Assembly (NCBI GenBank): GCA_039566865.1
Contig: CM076955.1
Location: 12,105,001-12,169,000 of the forward strand
Source: Aurelia coerulea
Taxonomy: Eukaryota > Cnidaria > Scyphozoa > Semaeostomeae > Ulmaridae
DNA: 64,000 nt
Direction: 5' to 3'
The position numbers were made by a program, and so were the translations under genes. This document shows positions 46,535 through 56,792 of this stretch, in pieces. The stretch's first letter is position 1. Each line of letters opens with the position of its first letter. The notes below the pieces were generated by a model. That model did not search any database. It had not been told where the DNA came from and was given only the letters and a program-made list of their open reading frames with translations.

Positions 46535-47057
46535 GTAAGCTGTGAAAAATGGACTCTGTTGATTCAACTAAACCACACCTTAAGATTGGTTCCGAGGATA
46601 TCAAGTAAGTAAAGGCGGTCAAATACCTTGGTGTTCAGGTTGACCATCAACTTAAATAGACGTCTCAATTGGCCCTAACAACTAATAAGATCTCTAGAGG
46701 TATTGCTGTGCTTTGTAATGCCAAGCAGTACCTTCCTCTTTTAACTGTCAAGACAATGTATAAGAGTTTAGTGGAGCCTTACTTTAGATATTGCTGTTCT
46801 GTCTGGGGAAATGCCATTGAAAAATTGCAGAAACTTCAAAATCGGGCTGCAAAACTCATCACCAACAGTCCATTTGATGCTACTGCTTTACCAGTTATCC
46901 GAGCACTTAAATGGCGCACTGTCAAGGAGCTTATTGATTTTGAAGCTCAGAAAATGGTCTTTAAATCCCTTAATGGGGACGTGCCTTCTAACATGAAAGA
47001 CATGTTCACGAGAGTCAACAACTCTACCCAAGGGCGCCTACCACTGTATCCGTGACC
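46535..47057 (+). pseudogene. LINE F, RT C-terminal segment
   Basis: Plus strand. After AVKYLGVQVDHQL (46617-46655, with in-frame stops near it) comes NKISRGIAVLCNAKQYLP, YKSLVEPYFRYCCSVWGNA, LQKLQNRAAKLITNSPFDAT, FEAQKMVFKSLNGDVP and NSTQGRLPLYP. This is the thumb and C-terminal region of a CR1/L2-like RT. The catalytic domain is missing. The next expected block (KCFTYRGAKLWNSL) appears 7.1 kb downstream, which indicates an insertion. Confidence 0.82.
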
Positions 47058-47909
47058 TAGTGTTCACAGAGTAATTGGTGTCCTGTGACCCAGTCCTGTT
47101 TATCTGTGCATATCATAAGAAACCAAGGAGTATGCAACTTCTGCAGATAAGCCAATCAGTGAGCAGGATCTCAAGAGAAGATTATCACAAGCGCGTTCTG
47201 TCTGTTGTGGTTTCGGCCAAGCAAAATTGTTTACATAAGCCTTTGTTCAACCAGATGTGAAAGTGACACTGTATGCCAAAGAGGGGGTCGCGTGAAAAAA
47301 GTCGATCCTCAAGATTATTTGAGGACGAGAGTAGTACCTGAGAATAACAATAAATACATGTTTAATAAGAAACGAAATTCTGCCTGCACCTCTAGAAAAT
47401 TAAGAAACCATCATGATATAAAGAAGTGGTCAAGTTCCAAGTTAAAAGGAATAGACATAGCTATATCTCGTAGCCGCTATAAATAGGCTAAGGAAACGCC
47501 CACAACCCATTGTTTCTTTACCTACACAATGAAACCAGATGCGTCACAGTGGTCGAGTACAATAGATTATGTTTTTGACCTGACCCGGGCCAGCTTTTAA
47601 CTGTGTTGATTCCCTTTAATAACTATTTTTTCAAATGCACTCTTCATTCAAATTCTACAGTTTCCTTTCATGCACCAGGCAAATTCTTAGCCTAATATTG
47701 AGAATTTAAACTTATTAAAATTAAAGGCTTGCATGCTATTGAACCAATTGTTCCTTCGTGTTATGATACTTTGAATGAAGGAAAGTACTAGCAAAATCAA
47801 TATTTCAACATCAAAACGGTTAATTTAAACAACTTTGCTTACAATTCGAGCACTTGTCCTGTTCAAATCAACACAACAAGTCAGACGACTACAGACACTG
47901 CGTGATAGT

Positions 47910-48027
47910 TGTGAACATTCCACCATTAACATTAATTGGTTATTCCTTTCCATTGTAGGTGGCTCACCCGTGGGGTTTAGTTTATAATTAACCACAGTGA
48001 CTATTTAGTATATAAATCGACCTTTCA
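47910..48027 (+). repeat. 5' LTR of copia element (118 bp)
   Basis: Begins TGTGAACATTCCACC and ends CGACCTTTCA, so it has TG...CA ends. It contains TATATAAAT-like sequence (TAGTATATAAATCG), a likely TATA region. Six differences from the 3' LTR in 118 bp by eye. Flanked on the left by ATAGT (47905-47909), the target duplication. Confidence 0.92.
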
Positions 48028-48038
48028 TGGTAGCAGAG
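48028..48038 (+). other. Primer binding site, initiator tRNA-Met
   Basis: TGGTAGCAGAG directly follows the LTR and is complementary to the 3' end of the conserved initiator methionine tRNA (…CTCTGCTACCA). This is a common primer for LTR retrotransposons, including copia-type elements. Confidence 0.85.
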
Positions 48039-48052
48039 GGTAGTTGGAGCAG

Positions 48053-49424
48053 ATGAAAACAGTTCATAGCGTGTTGTTAGAAGCAACAGTGAAAATGGTG
48101 TCAGCGTACAAAACCCCACCGGCATTTGATGTAGAGAGCAAGTCATACAGTCGATGGGTAGAAGAATTAAAAGCGTGGACAGAGTTAACAGATGTCAAAA
48201 AGGACAAGCAAGGTTTAGCGGTAGCACTATCTTTGCCAGAGAAAGATAGCAGTAACATACGGGATAAAGTGTTTAGCGATCTGAGTCTAGATCAATTGAA
48301 AGGTGATGATGGTGTGAAGAAATTGATGGAGTTTATGGACAAACTATTTAAGAAAGATCAGTTGTCAGAAGCGTATGAGGCATTCAGTGATTTTGAGAGA
48401 TTCAAGCGTAAAGAGACGATGGCAATGGATACATACGTAATGGAATTCGAGAAGCTGTACAATAAAACAGCAAAGTTTAAGATGACACTCCCACAGGCAG
48501 TGCAAGCATTCAAGGTGTTAGAAGGAGCTGTCCTTGATCAGAAAGATAGACAGCTGGTATTGACTTGTGTCAACTATGACAAAGAAGATACTCCTTTTAC
48601 ACCAATGTGTAGTTCCTTGAAGAAGTTCTTTGGGAAACAGTCTTTGGCAATGGGTACAGACAGTGGAAAGAGCATTAAGATAGAGCCAGCATTTATAGCA
48701 GATGAAGAATCAAGATTGTACTCCAATGAAGAGAGCACCTTTTTAGCACATAGTCAGTTCAACAGAAATTTTCGCGGTGGCTATCGAAGAAGACCAAATG
48801 CTAATCAGCAGCGTTATTACATGCATGGACGTTCCCCACAGACCAGTGACTTTCACAATTTTGCCACCACACAACGGAGCAGAGCCTCTCAAGGAACCCA
48901 TAATATGTGGGAAAAGAAGATGAATCCTATTGGGGCAGATGGATTGCCCTTGAAATGCAGAAGTTGCCAATCAATCCGCCATCTTGTTAAAGATTGCCCA
49001 GATTCCTATGAGAATTTAGGAAAACGGGGAAAATTAGAGAATGCAGTACTCTTCAAAGGCAACCAAGCATCTGAGATGAAAGTCCTTGCAAACGAATGCT
49101 CCTTTTCAGCTATACTAGACAGTGCCTGTAGTTCAACTGTAGCTGGTCAACAATGGCTCAATGATTATCTTGAATCTCTTAGCCCCAAAGATAGAGCTGC
49201 AGTTAAACATTCTGAAAGTCAGACAGTCTTCCGATTTGGTGGAGGAACCCGGTTAGAGTCAAAAGGAAAGTGGGTGCTACCCTGTGTTTTGGCTGGTGTA
49301 CATTGTAAGATCACAACAGATGTGGTGGAAAGTGATATTCCTCTATTACTGAGTGAAGCTTCTATGAAAAAAGCTGAAGTGAAGCTTGACCTAACGAATG
49401 ATCAAGCATCTATCTTTGGCAGAG
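48053..49424 (+). pseudogene. Copia gag and protease (interrupted by SINE array)
   Basis: The first ATG is at 48053. A retrotransposon Gag-like region (RWVEELKAWTELTD, YVMEFEKLYNKTAKFKM) is followed by an R/N/Q-rich stretch and a zinc knuckle, CRSCQSIRHLVKDC (C-x2-C-x4-H-x4-C, with an unusual non-Gly interior). The aspartic protease begins AILDSACSSTVAG (D-S-A instead of D-S/T-G). The frame stays open to SIFGR, where the SINE-like array is inserted at 49425; the downstream frame continues RDVQLQC after it. Gag and Pol are in one frame, as in copia elements. Confidence 0.88.
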
Positions 49425-50051
49425 TGTTGGAGAAACTTTTGACACGAAGACCCGGGTTCGATCCCAGGCAGGGGCACATTTTAATTCTCGAATTTTGGTA
49501 GCCCACTCATGATAAATATATTTTCACTGTGTCAGCTGATGCCGAATGATTCTATATACGTATGCATGGCTCTGATGAAGGCTTAATGCCGAAACACGAA
49601 AAAACAAAAAATTGCTTCTGTCGTGGTGTAGACCCAGGGATCTGAATGACTTCAGATTTCTCCAACATTTCATTGCGCTTGAGTGGCGCAGTGGAGTGTT
49701 GGAGAAACTTTTGACACAAAGACCCCGGGTTCGATCCCAGGCAGGGGCACATTTTAATTCTCGAATTGTGGTAGCCCACTCATGATAAATATATTTTCAC
49801 TGTGTCAGCTGATGCCGAATGATTCTATATACGTATGCATGGCTCTGATGAAGGCTTAATGCCGAAAAAATGGCTTCTGTCGTGGTGTAAGACCCAGGGA
49901 TCTGAATGACTTCAGATTTCTCCAACATTTCATTGCGCTTGAGTGGCGCAGTGGAGTGTTGGAGAAACATTTGACACAAAGACCCCGGGTTCGATCCCAG
50001 GCAGGGGCACATTTTAATTCTCGAATTGTGGTAGCCCACTCATGATAAATA
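49425..50051 (+). mobile_element. Tandem tRNA-SINE/retrozyme-like array with hammerhead-like cores
   Basis: Flanked by a 14-bp direct repeat TATCTTTGGCAGAG (49411-49424, 50052-50065). It consists of about 2.4 head-to-tail units of roughly 260 bp: 49425-49680 (lacking the first bases), 49681-49940, 49941-50051 (truncated). Each full unit has an A-box GAGTGGCGCAGTGG, a B-box GGTTCGATCCC about 45 bp on, and a CTGATGAAGGCTTAATGCC-GAAA stretch. Pol III promoter boxes are directly visible; self-cleavage is inference. It does not encode protein. Confidence 0.8.
49568..49634 (+). ncRNA. Hammerhead-like motif in unit 1 of the array
   Basis: CTGATGA at 49572-49578, GGC/GCC stem II (49580-49582, 49588-49590), GAAAC at 49591-49595. 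ACAC (49594-49597) can pair with GTGT (49626-49629), which is followed by A49630 as a possible cleavage position. Stem I pairing is weak and one extra A precedes stem II. Unit 2 has the same core at 49845-49867 but lost the C after GAAA and part of stem III, so it is probably dead. Confidence 0.5.
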
Positions 50052-50065
50052 TATCTTTGGCAGAG

Positions 50066-51177
50066 ATGTTCAGCTCCAATGTACATCATCTGGCCACTAC
50101 TGCGTGCCACTTCATGAACCAGAGATACCCGTGAGACCTACATTTGATGTCCTGGTTAGTAATGACGATGGTCCAAAAGAAGAAGGCATTAAGATTGTGG
50201 AGAAGTTGCACAAACAGTTTGGACACCAATCTGTCGCCCGGCTCAAATCATTGTTGAAAGATGCTGGTGTAAATGATGATTCAATTTTATAGCATGTAGC
50301 ACAAGTGTCCGAAAGATGTGACACCTGTAAAAGGTTCCAAAGAACCCCCACAAGACCAGTTGTTAGTCTACCGTTGGCAACAGAATTCAATGACATGGTA
50401 GCGATGGATTTGAAGGTCTGGCGACAAGGCGCATACATTCTCCACATCATAGATATGGCAACACGATTCAGTCTAGCTTCAATAATACGTGATAAAAATC
50501 CTGAAACCATTATCAATGAAGTGATGCTTCTTTGGGTTGGAAATGGACTTGGTGCGCCAAAGAAATTCTTAGCAGACAATGGAGGAGAGTTCGCGAATGA
50601 AGACTACAAGGACATGTGTGCAAACTTGAATGTAGAGATCATGAATACTGCTGCCTACAGCCCATGGCAAAATGGTATTTGTGAGCGAAATCACGCAGTT
50701 GTTGATGACTGTGTTTTAAAGATACTAGATGAAAACCCAGAGACACCACTGAAAGTGGCCCTTGTTTGGGAAGTAAATGCGAAAAATGCCCTTCAAATGG
50801 TTTGTGGCTACAGCCCATACCAGCTTGTATTTGGTTCCAATCCTAACCTTCCTTCAGTAATGATAGACAAGCCTCCTGCTCTAGAAGGGTTGCCTACAAG
50901 CGAGATATTTGCCAAACACCTTAATGTGCTCCATTCAGGAAGAAGAGCTTTTCTCCAAGCAGAAACATCAGAGAGAATCAGAAAAGCTTTGAGGCATCAA
51001 GTGCGAGCTACAGGAGGCCATTTTAAAGAAGGAGATAAGGTCTATTTCAAGCGGGATGGTAAGAAGAAATGGCAAGGTCCAGGAAAAATGATTGGTCAAG
51101 ATGGAAAAATTGTATTTGTGAGGCATTCGGAATGTTTATGTGCGTGTACCATCATATCGTCTAGTACAAGTTGGTGA
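50066..51177 (+). pseudogene. Copia integrase (one internal stop, one frameshift)
   Basis: After the SINE array the frame resumes RDVQLQCTSSGHYCVPL. The GAG-pre-integrase zinc finger is KLHKQFGHQSVARL...ERCDTCKRF (H-H-C-C). A TAG at 50290-50292 splits it from the catalytic core, which has D at VAMDLKVW, D at FLADNGGEF and E at NGICERNHAVV (the D,D,E triad). A C-terminal SH3-like stretch (KEGDKVYFKRDGKKKWQGPG) follows. A frameshift near 51130 moves reading to the frame starting FMRVPSYRLVQVGEEF (51140-51445). Confidence 0.9.
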
Positions 51178-51442
51178 AGAATTTAACAAACAAGAGATAG
51201 ACACAGACAGTAAAGCTGCATTGGGGGGAAATGATGCTATTGCGTCAGATATTGATGAAGACCACAGTGAATCTAATGGTGTTCCACAATCTAACCAAGC
51301 TAACATGCCAGTTCACCATCAGCTTACACAAGCAACAGAGCAATCAAGTGCAGACAAGAACAGCCCAGACAGAGAACCTTTAACAGAATTTGACCAGGTG
51401 CCCATACCAAATATGTTGCAGCAACCGCCCCAGAGTGCAGAG
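51140..51442 (+). pseudogene. Copia integrase-RT linker
   Basis: Continuation of the integrase in the +1-shifted frame: RVPSYRLVQVGEEFNKQEID, then an acidic, Q/N/S-rich spacer ending PPQSAE, where a 5S-related SINE is inserted. The linker continues after 51690 with ATEHRQPNVQKQLELP. Confidence 0.75.
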
Positions 51443-51689
51443 TAGTAGTAGTAGTAAATTATTTTAAGTGGGCTGATATTTCTAGCTATTTAAAGCTAAT
51501 TTAGGCCCACTATGCATGCCGCATCCAGGCATGGGACCCCTAGTTTAACGTCCCTTCCGAAGGACGGCGCGAGGTGAGTTGCGAGGTCAGGCCTCAGAGG
51601 TCACCCATCCGGAGTTTGACCTCACTCGACCGAGCTTAACTTCAGTCACCAGACGGAAACTGTTTAAGCCACTCGGCCACTCACCCGCA
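51443..51689 (-). mobile_element. 5S-rRNA-related SINE, inverted, inserted in copia
   Basis: On the minus strand the segment begins near 51689 with a tRNA-like TGGCCGAGTGGCTTAA (51665-51680), then GAAGTTAAGCTCGGTCG (about 51626-51643) and GGATGGGTGACC (51599-51610). The last two match box A and box C of the 5S rRNA internal promoter, at about 5S spacing. A body with GGAAGGGACGTTAAACT and GGGGTCCC follows, ending in a (CTA)n tail (TAG repeats at 51443-51455). It appears to be a SINE3-type (5S-derived) element, possibly with a tRNA-like head. Confidence 0.75.
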
Positions 51690-53320
51690 ACTGAGCACCG
51701 CCAGCCGAATGTGCAAAAGCAACTTGAGCTACCAAGGAACAATCAGAAAATTGTTTACCGCCTAAATGGATCCGATTCTTGGATAGAGACTGTAGTCGTC
51801 AGCAGAGGTGGCAAGGCCACTGGGAAAAATTGGGCGTACCTCAACGTACAGGACCAAGGAGAATGCCAGCAGAAGGGAATCTTTTTTGACAAAGAAATTT
51901 AAGAGTTGAAGCCGCTCGAAGAAGCCGATCTATTGAGCTCAGCACCAGGGTCTGATCACCGTGCACAAGTAGAGAAAGCCAAGCTGATGGAGCTAGCGAA
52001 TTGGAAGTCATTCGATGTCTATGAAGATATTCCCGATGAAGGGCAGTCAACAATGAGTACTCGATGGGTTCTTACTGAAAAGATGAAAAATGGACAAAAG
52101 ATTATAAAGGCAAGACTTGTTGCAAGAGGGTTTGAAGAGAATTCAGAGGCAAGAGCTGATTCTCCTACAGCCAACAAAGAATCATTGCGTATATTTTTAG
52201 CAATGACATCAACGATGGGCTGGGAGGCAAAAATGATAGACATAAAAGCAGCATTCCTTCAGGGAGAGAAAATACAGCGAGAAGTTTTATTAAAGCCTCC
52301 TACAGAAGCCAGAGCAGGAGAGAAGATTTGGCGCTTAAAGAAAAGTGTGTACGGATTAAACGATGCAGCAAGGCATTGGTTTTTTAGTGTTCGCAAGGAA
52401 CTGCTGTCCCATGGCTGCTTTCAGTCCTCAATAGATCCAGGACTATTTTACTAACGTGCTGATGGAAAACTCCAAGGCCTATTCATCATGCATGTGGATG
52501 ACTTCACTTGGTCTGGAACCACACGTTTTTGTGATGAAGTTATTGAAAAGGTTCGCACAGCATTTCTTTGTGGAAAGGAAGCTGACAATGCTTTCAAGTA
52601 TATCGGGTTGGATGTAGAACATTCTGAAGATGGCATTCTTTTGCACCAACACGAATACACTATGGGCATGCAGATGATACCGATGTCACCCATTCGAAAG
52701 ATGAGAATTCATGATGATCTGAACGAAAGTGAAAAGACAACTTTAAGGGAGACAACTTGCCAACTCAACTGGATATCTGGCCAGTCCAGACCAGACATAA
52801 GCTACAATGTTTTAGATTTGAGCATATCAATAAAGAATGCAAAAGTTTCTCATTTGAACCAAGCGAACAAGATCATAAAGAAAGTTAAAGGAGAGCTGCC
52901 AAAGATTAGGTTTCCCAGTCTTGGAGATCCAAAAGATTTACACGTCGCACTGTATTCTGACGCATCATATGCCAATTTGAGTGACGGCGTTTCCAGTGCA
53001 GAAGGATACGTGATTTTCCTTGTGGGTAAAAAGGGACGATGTTGCCCATTATCATGGTCATCAAGAAAAGTAAACAGGTGGTGAAAAGTACTATTGCTGC
53101 GGAGATCTTGGCACTCGTTGATAGCTTGGATATGGCTATATATATATTGGTTTGCTGCTTTCAGAGATATTAGAAAAGGAGAAAATTCCTGTATGCTGTT
53201 ATATAGACAACAAGTCTTTGTTTGAAAACATACACTCAACAAAACTGGTTGATGAAAAGCTTCTAATGTCTGCAAGTTGATGAAAAGCATATGTGAAATT
53301 CTACAGGCTTGACAAAAAGA
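51690..53320 (+). pseudogene. Copia reverse transcriptase and RNase H (several stops)
   Basis: RT motifs: TRWVLTEKMKNG, KARLVARGFEE, DSPTANKESLRIFLAM, IDIKAAFLQGE, SVYGLNDAARHWF and the catalytic HVDDF (instead of YVDD) at about 52490. RNase H: LYSDASYANLSDGVSSAEGY, SWSSRKV, then after a frameshift near 53080 STIAAEILALVDSLD and CYIDNKSLFENIHSTKLV. In-frame stops at 51901 and 52453. Order gag-PR-IN-RT-RH defines Ty1/copia. All enzyme domains are present but the element cannot make an intact polyprotein. Confidence 0.9.
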
Positions 53321-53585
53321 GGAGTCGATATACAAAGCAAGACAAAGTTATATAGACAAGCCTTGGACAAATAATGACAAATGTCGCAAGACCAACTTTA
53401 TTTTTGTTATGTTCATTATATTCTACAAGTTTTGTTTGGCCATTGGCATGTAATTTTGATTACAGTAGTTGTCCACCGGGAGCACTATATTGTTTAGCGG
53501 AAATTTGACAAAGTTATACTAGACACAGCCTTGGTGACAAAAAGACCAAAGAGTTCATTATATTCTACAAAGCATGTAATTTTGA

Positions 53586-53616
53586 ATCTCAAAAGAAGAG
53601 AAGGGAATCTGGGATC
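53586..53616 (+). other. Polypurine tract region of copia element
   Basis: AAAAGAAGAGAAGGGAA (about 53591-53607) lies just before the 3' LTR, the position of the plus-strand primer. A GGGA run follows next to the LTR. Confidence 0.65.
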
Positions 53617-53734
53617 TGTGAACATTCCACAACTAACATTAATTGGTTATTCCCGTCCATTGTAGGTGGCTCACCGGTGGGGTTTAGTTTATAATTAACC
53701 ACAGTGACTATTTAGTATATATATCGACCTTTCA
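53617..53734 (+). repeat. 3' LTR of copia element (118 bp)
   Basis: TGTGAACATTCCACA to CGACCTTTCA, same length as the 5' LTR with about six substitutions. Immediately after it is ATAGT (53735-53739), identical to the 5 bp before the 5' LTR. Confidence 0.92.
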
Positions 53735-54154
53735 ATAGTAAGCGAACAACCAGCTGAAAAAGTTCTTAGCAGTGCCAACCCCCAGTTCAATTTACCGCAA
53801 GTTTTGTTTACTGGCCATAGCAACTGACCACAGCAACGTGTAACACGCTTGTGAGAAAGGTGAACAATGGAGTTATGAAAAGTTTCATACCCCTAAAGTT
53901 TTTCTAGTTACAGGGATTTTCAAATTCTAACGTCTGTTAGTGTTGACCAATCAAAAATCACGCTGTCTGATTCCCTGTGGCCAACTCATATTACAGTTGA
54001 TATCGCATTACATCAACACTAGAATTTGAAACCACAAAGTTATTCATACGTCATCTCGACCTTGAGAGGACTGACTCTGTTTACTGCTGGATCACGGTAG
54101 GGTTCTGGTCTCTGTACTGTGTCACAGGACACCAATTACTCTACAGTACTGGGA

Positions 54155-54565
54155 ATAAACACACTCCTACAAGGTAGGCCCCCTTGCTCTGCCCTTCGTT
54201 CTCTTAGAAAGGCTGAAGTCAATCTCAGGTTGTCATTATCAAAATGGCAGGGGGGAAGAAAATGTTTCACGTACCGAGGCGCCAAACTTTGGAACAGTCT
54301 TGGCCCTGAGATCAGAAATACTCTTCAACCCTGAGATCGTTTAAAAAGAAGGTGCAACCATGAATTTCACTCATCAATTCTTTTCTGTTTTCTTTCGTTT
54401 ATTTATGACAAATTGTAATTAATTTAGGTTTAGGTTTTATAGCAAATTTCGTTTTTATTGTAAATTAGTAGTTATTTGTAAGTTTTTAGCATGGCCCTCT
54501 GTAAATCAATTATTCTTATTGAGGGGCTACCATGGGTAAAAAAGATAAAATCAAATCTGAGCGGC
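54155..54565 (+). pseudogene. LINE F, 3' end
   Basis: Plus strand: RSLRKAEVNLRLSLSKWQGG, KCFTYRGAKLWNSLGPEI, the conserved final block of LINE ORF2, followed by a 3' UTR with the possible hairpin GGCCCTCTGTAAA...TTGAGGGGCTACC (about 54493-54532) and a short GATAAAATCAAATC tail. It completes the segment at 46535-47057 and has the same orientation. Confidence 0.75.
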
Positions 54566-56240
54566 CTAATTTCAAAAGGTTGCCCTTTTAGAACTAGGAA
54601 AATTGTTAAAGCAGCCATAGCGATATTTTAAGAGTTGCATTACGAAAATGAGGCTTGAGCATGTGACATAGCATAAGCTCATACAGAGCACCAACCTCGT
54701 TCCCAGGCCCCAAACGGTCTTCTCGCAATCTCAACCGTCGACCGATTTGGGCCATGGTACGGATTCTCACTTCGTAGCAATATTTGCAACAATCATGGAT
54801 TTTAATTGATGAAAACCGTTAGTGCATTGCGGGCTGTGATTCCTATGGAAACTCAGTGAAAATTGAAGCAGAGACAGCGTGTCACGTGACTTTACCAACT
54901 TGCTTTCAGAAATGAGAGTTGCAAGAAATTTCAAAATAACTCACTTTCAAGAGTTGCGAAGCAGCTCAAAACATTAACAAATTTTAGTGAAAAGACAAGC
55001 GAAATGTCAAGGAAGGGAAGGTTGGCTGCAAACAAACCAGTTACAACTGTTGGAAATTCTTACACATTTCTTTGGCGGACTTGGGTAGAAGATCGCCGAG
55101 GTAAATTTTGTAAATCAATTTCAATGACCGGCTTTTACTACAATTTTCCGAAGGGGAGGGCTCGAAGTTTTAAATTTGTTGTGAAAGTTTCATATTGTAC
55201 TTCACTTGCAGTAGCTTGCATCGTCTAATTGTGCTTGTCCCTGAATTTATCCAGTTTTCTAGTTCCTTTTTTGAACATTTTGGGCACAAAGTCGCAATAC
55301 TTTCAGTCTTCTCTTTGAGATACGGCAGTTCGCCTCACATTTTGGATTCAGCGAATACAATCTTTTGTTATGTTTTATTTCGCTTTGTGACAACTAGGTG
55401 GCAGCCGTGGTTTTAGGTCTGGACTGCAGAAGCTCAACAATAATATATTGCACGAATTGTTGCAGTACAACAGGAATTTACAAAGCTTAATTCGTAGGAA
55501 GGCATGTCGTCGTTTCAGTTAAACTTTTAAGAACATTTGCGCTGTTGTTGTTGTTGTCCGAAACTCAACACTCAAGGAAGCTTTTCTGCAGCTGCAGCCT
55601 CTTCGTTATGGGATCATTTTTCAACAAAATGTTCAATAATCTAAAACAACTATCCTTCCAGTATCAGTTTACTAATGATATCTAGATTTGTTATATTTTT
55701 GAGAAGCGAGAAACCAGGATTTTTTCTTCAATTTTTGCTTTGACCTGCCGAACCAAAATGATCTAAAATTCGATTATTTATTCCTCACAATTTTATGTTA
55801 CCACACTCAATTTCGAGCATGAGTGTAACACTGCCAATTTCCTGTAACAATTTCTTGTTAGGAAATTATTTTTCAGACATTTGATTCAAAAACAATTTCT
55901 CTCACAGCTCTGACTTTGGGCTTTTCCGAATGAAACTTCTTGAAGAAATTAATTTATGCGAATTGTGACGTAATTTTACTGATAAGCCTCGTTTTGAACA
56001 GCCAGTTAGATCTCGAATTAGCCTAATACGTTCTTAAGGGTCATATCAACGCAGGGGTAATGTAACCTAGTTACGCTCACCTTATTGAGTTGAATTGTTG
56101 TTGTTGTTGTCGCTCCACTGAGGGCCTTATGGACATAGAGCTGTTAAACTGGACAAAAATGTCAATCTGCAACAAGTTTTTGTCGCAAAGTCATGTGCTG
56201 ATTAGAGTATGGCTTAGAGGAAGGCGTTTTTTGCATTGAT
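54566..56240. other. No firm gene; possible isolated coding exon at 55004-55100
   Basis: An ATG at 55004 opens MSRKGRLAANKPVTTVGNSY and runs to WVEDR at 55100, where GAG|GTAAAT is a good donor site. Upstream sequence is not diagnostic and no matching downstream exon was found. The translated peptide is not recognised. The rest (55101-56240) has no coding signal. Confidence 0.25.
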
Positions 56241-56500
56241 AGCTAGAAAGAACATTTATCAAAGTTTTGATAGCAAAGTTTATGGTACAGCAGTTCTGGA
56301 AAACTGTTTTTGTGGCGTTTTAAGATCAGTGGCTTTGAGAAAAAAGTAGCAGGTGATTTAGATCTTTTAGCTAAGATTCGAATAAAGGATCCGAATCGAA
56401 CGATAGCTTGATACATTGTAGAATGTTTGAATGTATACAATACTGATAGAAGCTCCAACACCACATAATCGAACCTTGTGTAGAATAGCGAAATGGTCTA
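56241..56500. repeat. Dispersed repeat (TATCACTATTG family), inverted copy
   Basis: In reverse complement it reads GTGTTGGAGCTTCTATCAG and ATTCTACAATGTATCAAGC, then GATTCGGATCCTTTATTCG, paralleling GTTAGAGCTTCTATCACTAT and ATTCTACAAAGTGTAGCAAA at 45.2 kb and the copy at 24.5 kb. Non-coding. Confidence 0.5.
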
Positions 56501-56792
56501 TTAGTAGAATCAGTACAGAGATATTCCATTTCTACAAGCGTAGGGGAATGAATCTTTCTGTTGACCGAAGCGCCATCATCAAGTCAAAGAGCACAGGGAA
56601 GCAAGAGACTGCAGGTAATAAGTCTAGAAGTAATGGCCCTTGTATCAAGGTTGACAGAACACAGGTGCGCCATTAGGGCGATTTAGGCCAGAGAGAATGC
56701 TCAGAAAATCGAGGCATCCGATGGCAAGATCACTTGTTGTGATTTCCAGGATTCCTGCTGATCGCCATCTCAAAGGTTGAAACTCAACATTA

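Larger units (their letters stand above)
47058..54154. mobile_element. Candidate 7.1-kb TIR insertion splitting LINE F
   Basis: The left end reads TAGTGTTCACAGAGTAATTG followed by GTGTCCTGTGAC; the right end in reverse complement reads CAGTACTGTAGAGTAATTGG followed by TGTCCTGTGAC. About 30 bp of inverted identity stand at the two places where LINE F breaks and resumes. The interior, apart from the copia element, shows no recognised transposase. I could not find a clear target duplication, so the class is undetermined. Confidence 0.5.

Noticed and set aside
49552..50110. Minus-strand ORFs across the SINE array
   Set aside because: They read the reverse of tRNA-like repeats inside a broken copia gene and have no domain.
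55004..55228. Coding gene beginning MSRKGRLAANKP
   Set aside because: A good donor at 55100 is the only support; no second exon or domain was found. Kept only as a low-confidence note.
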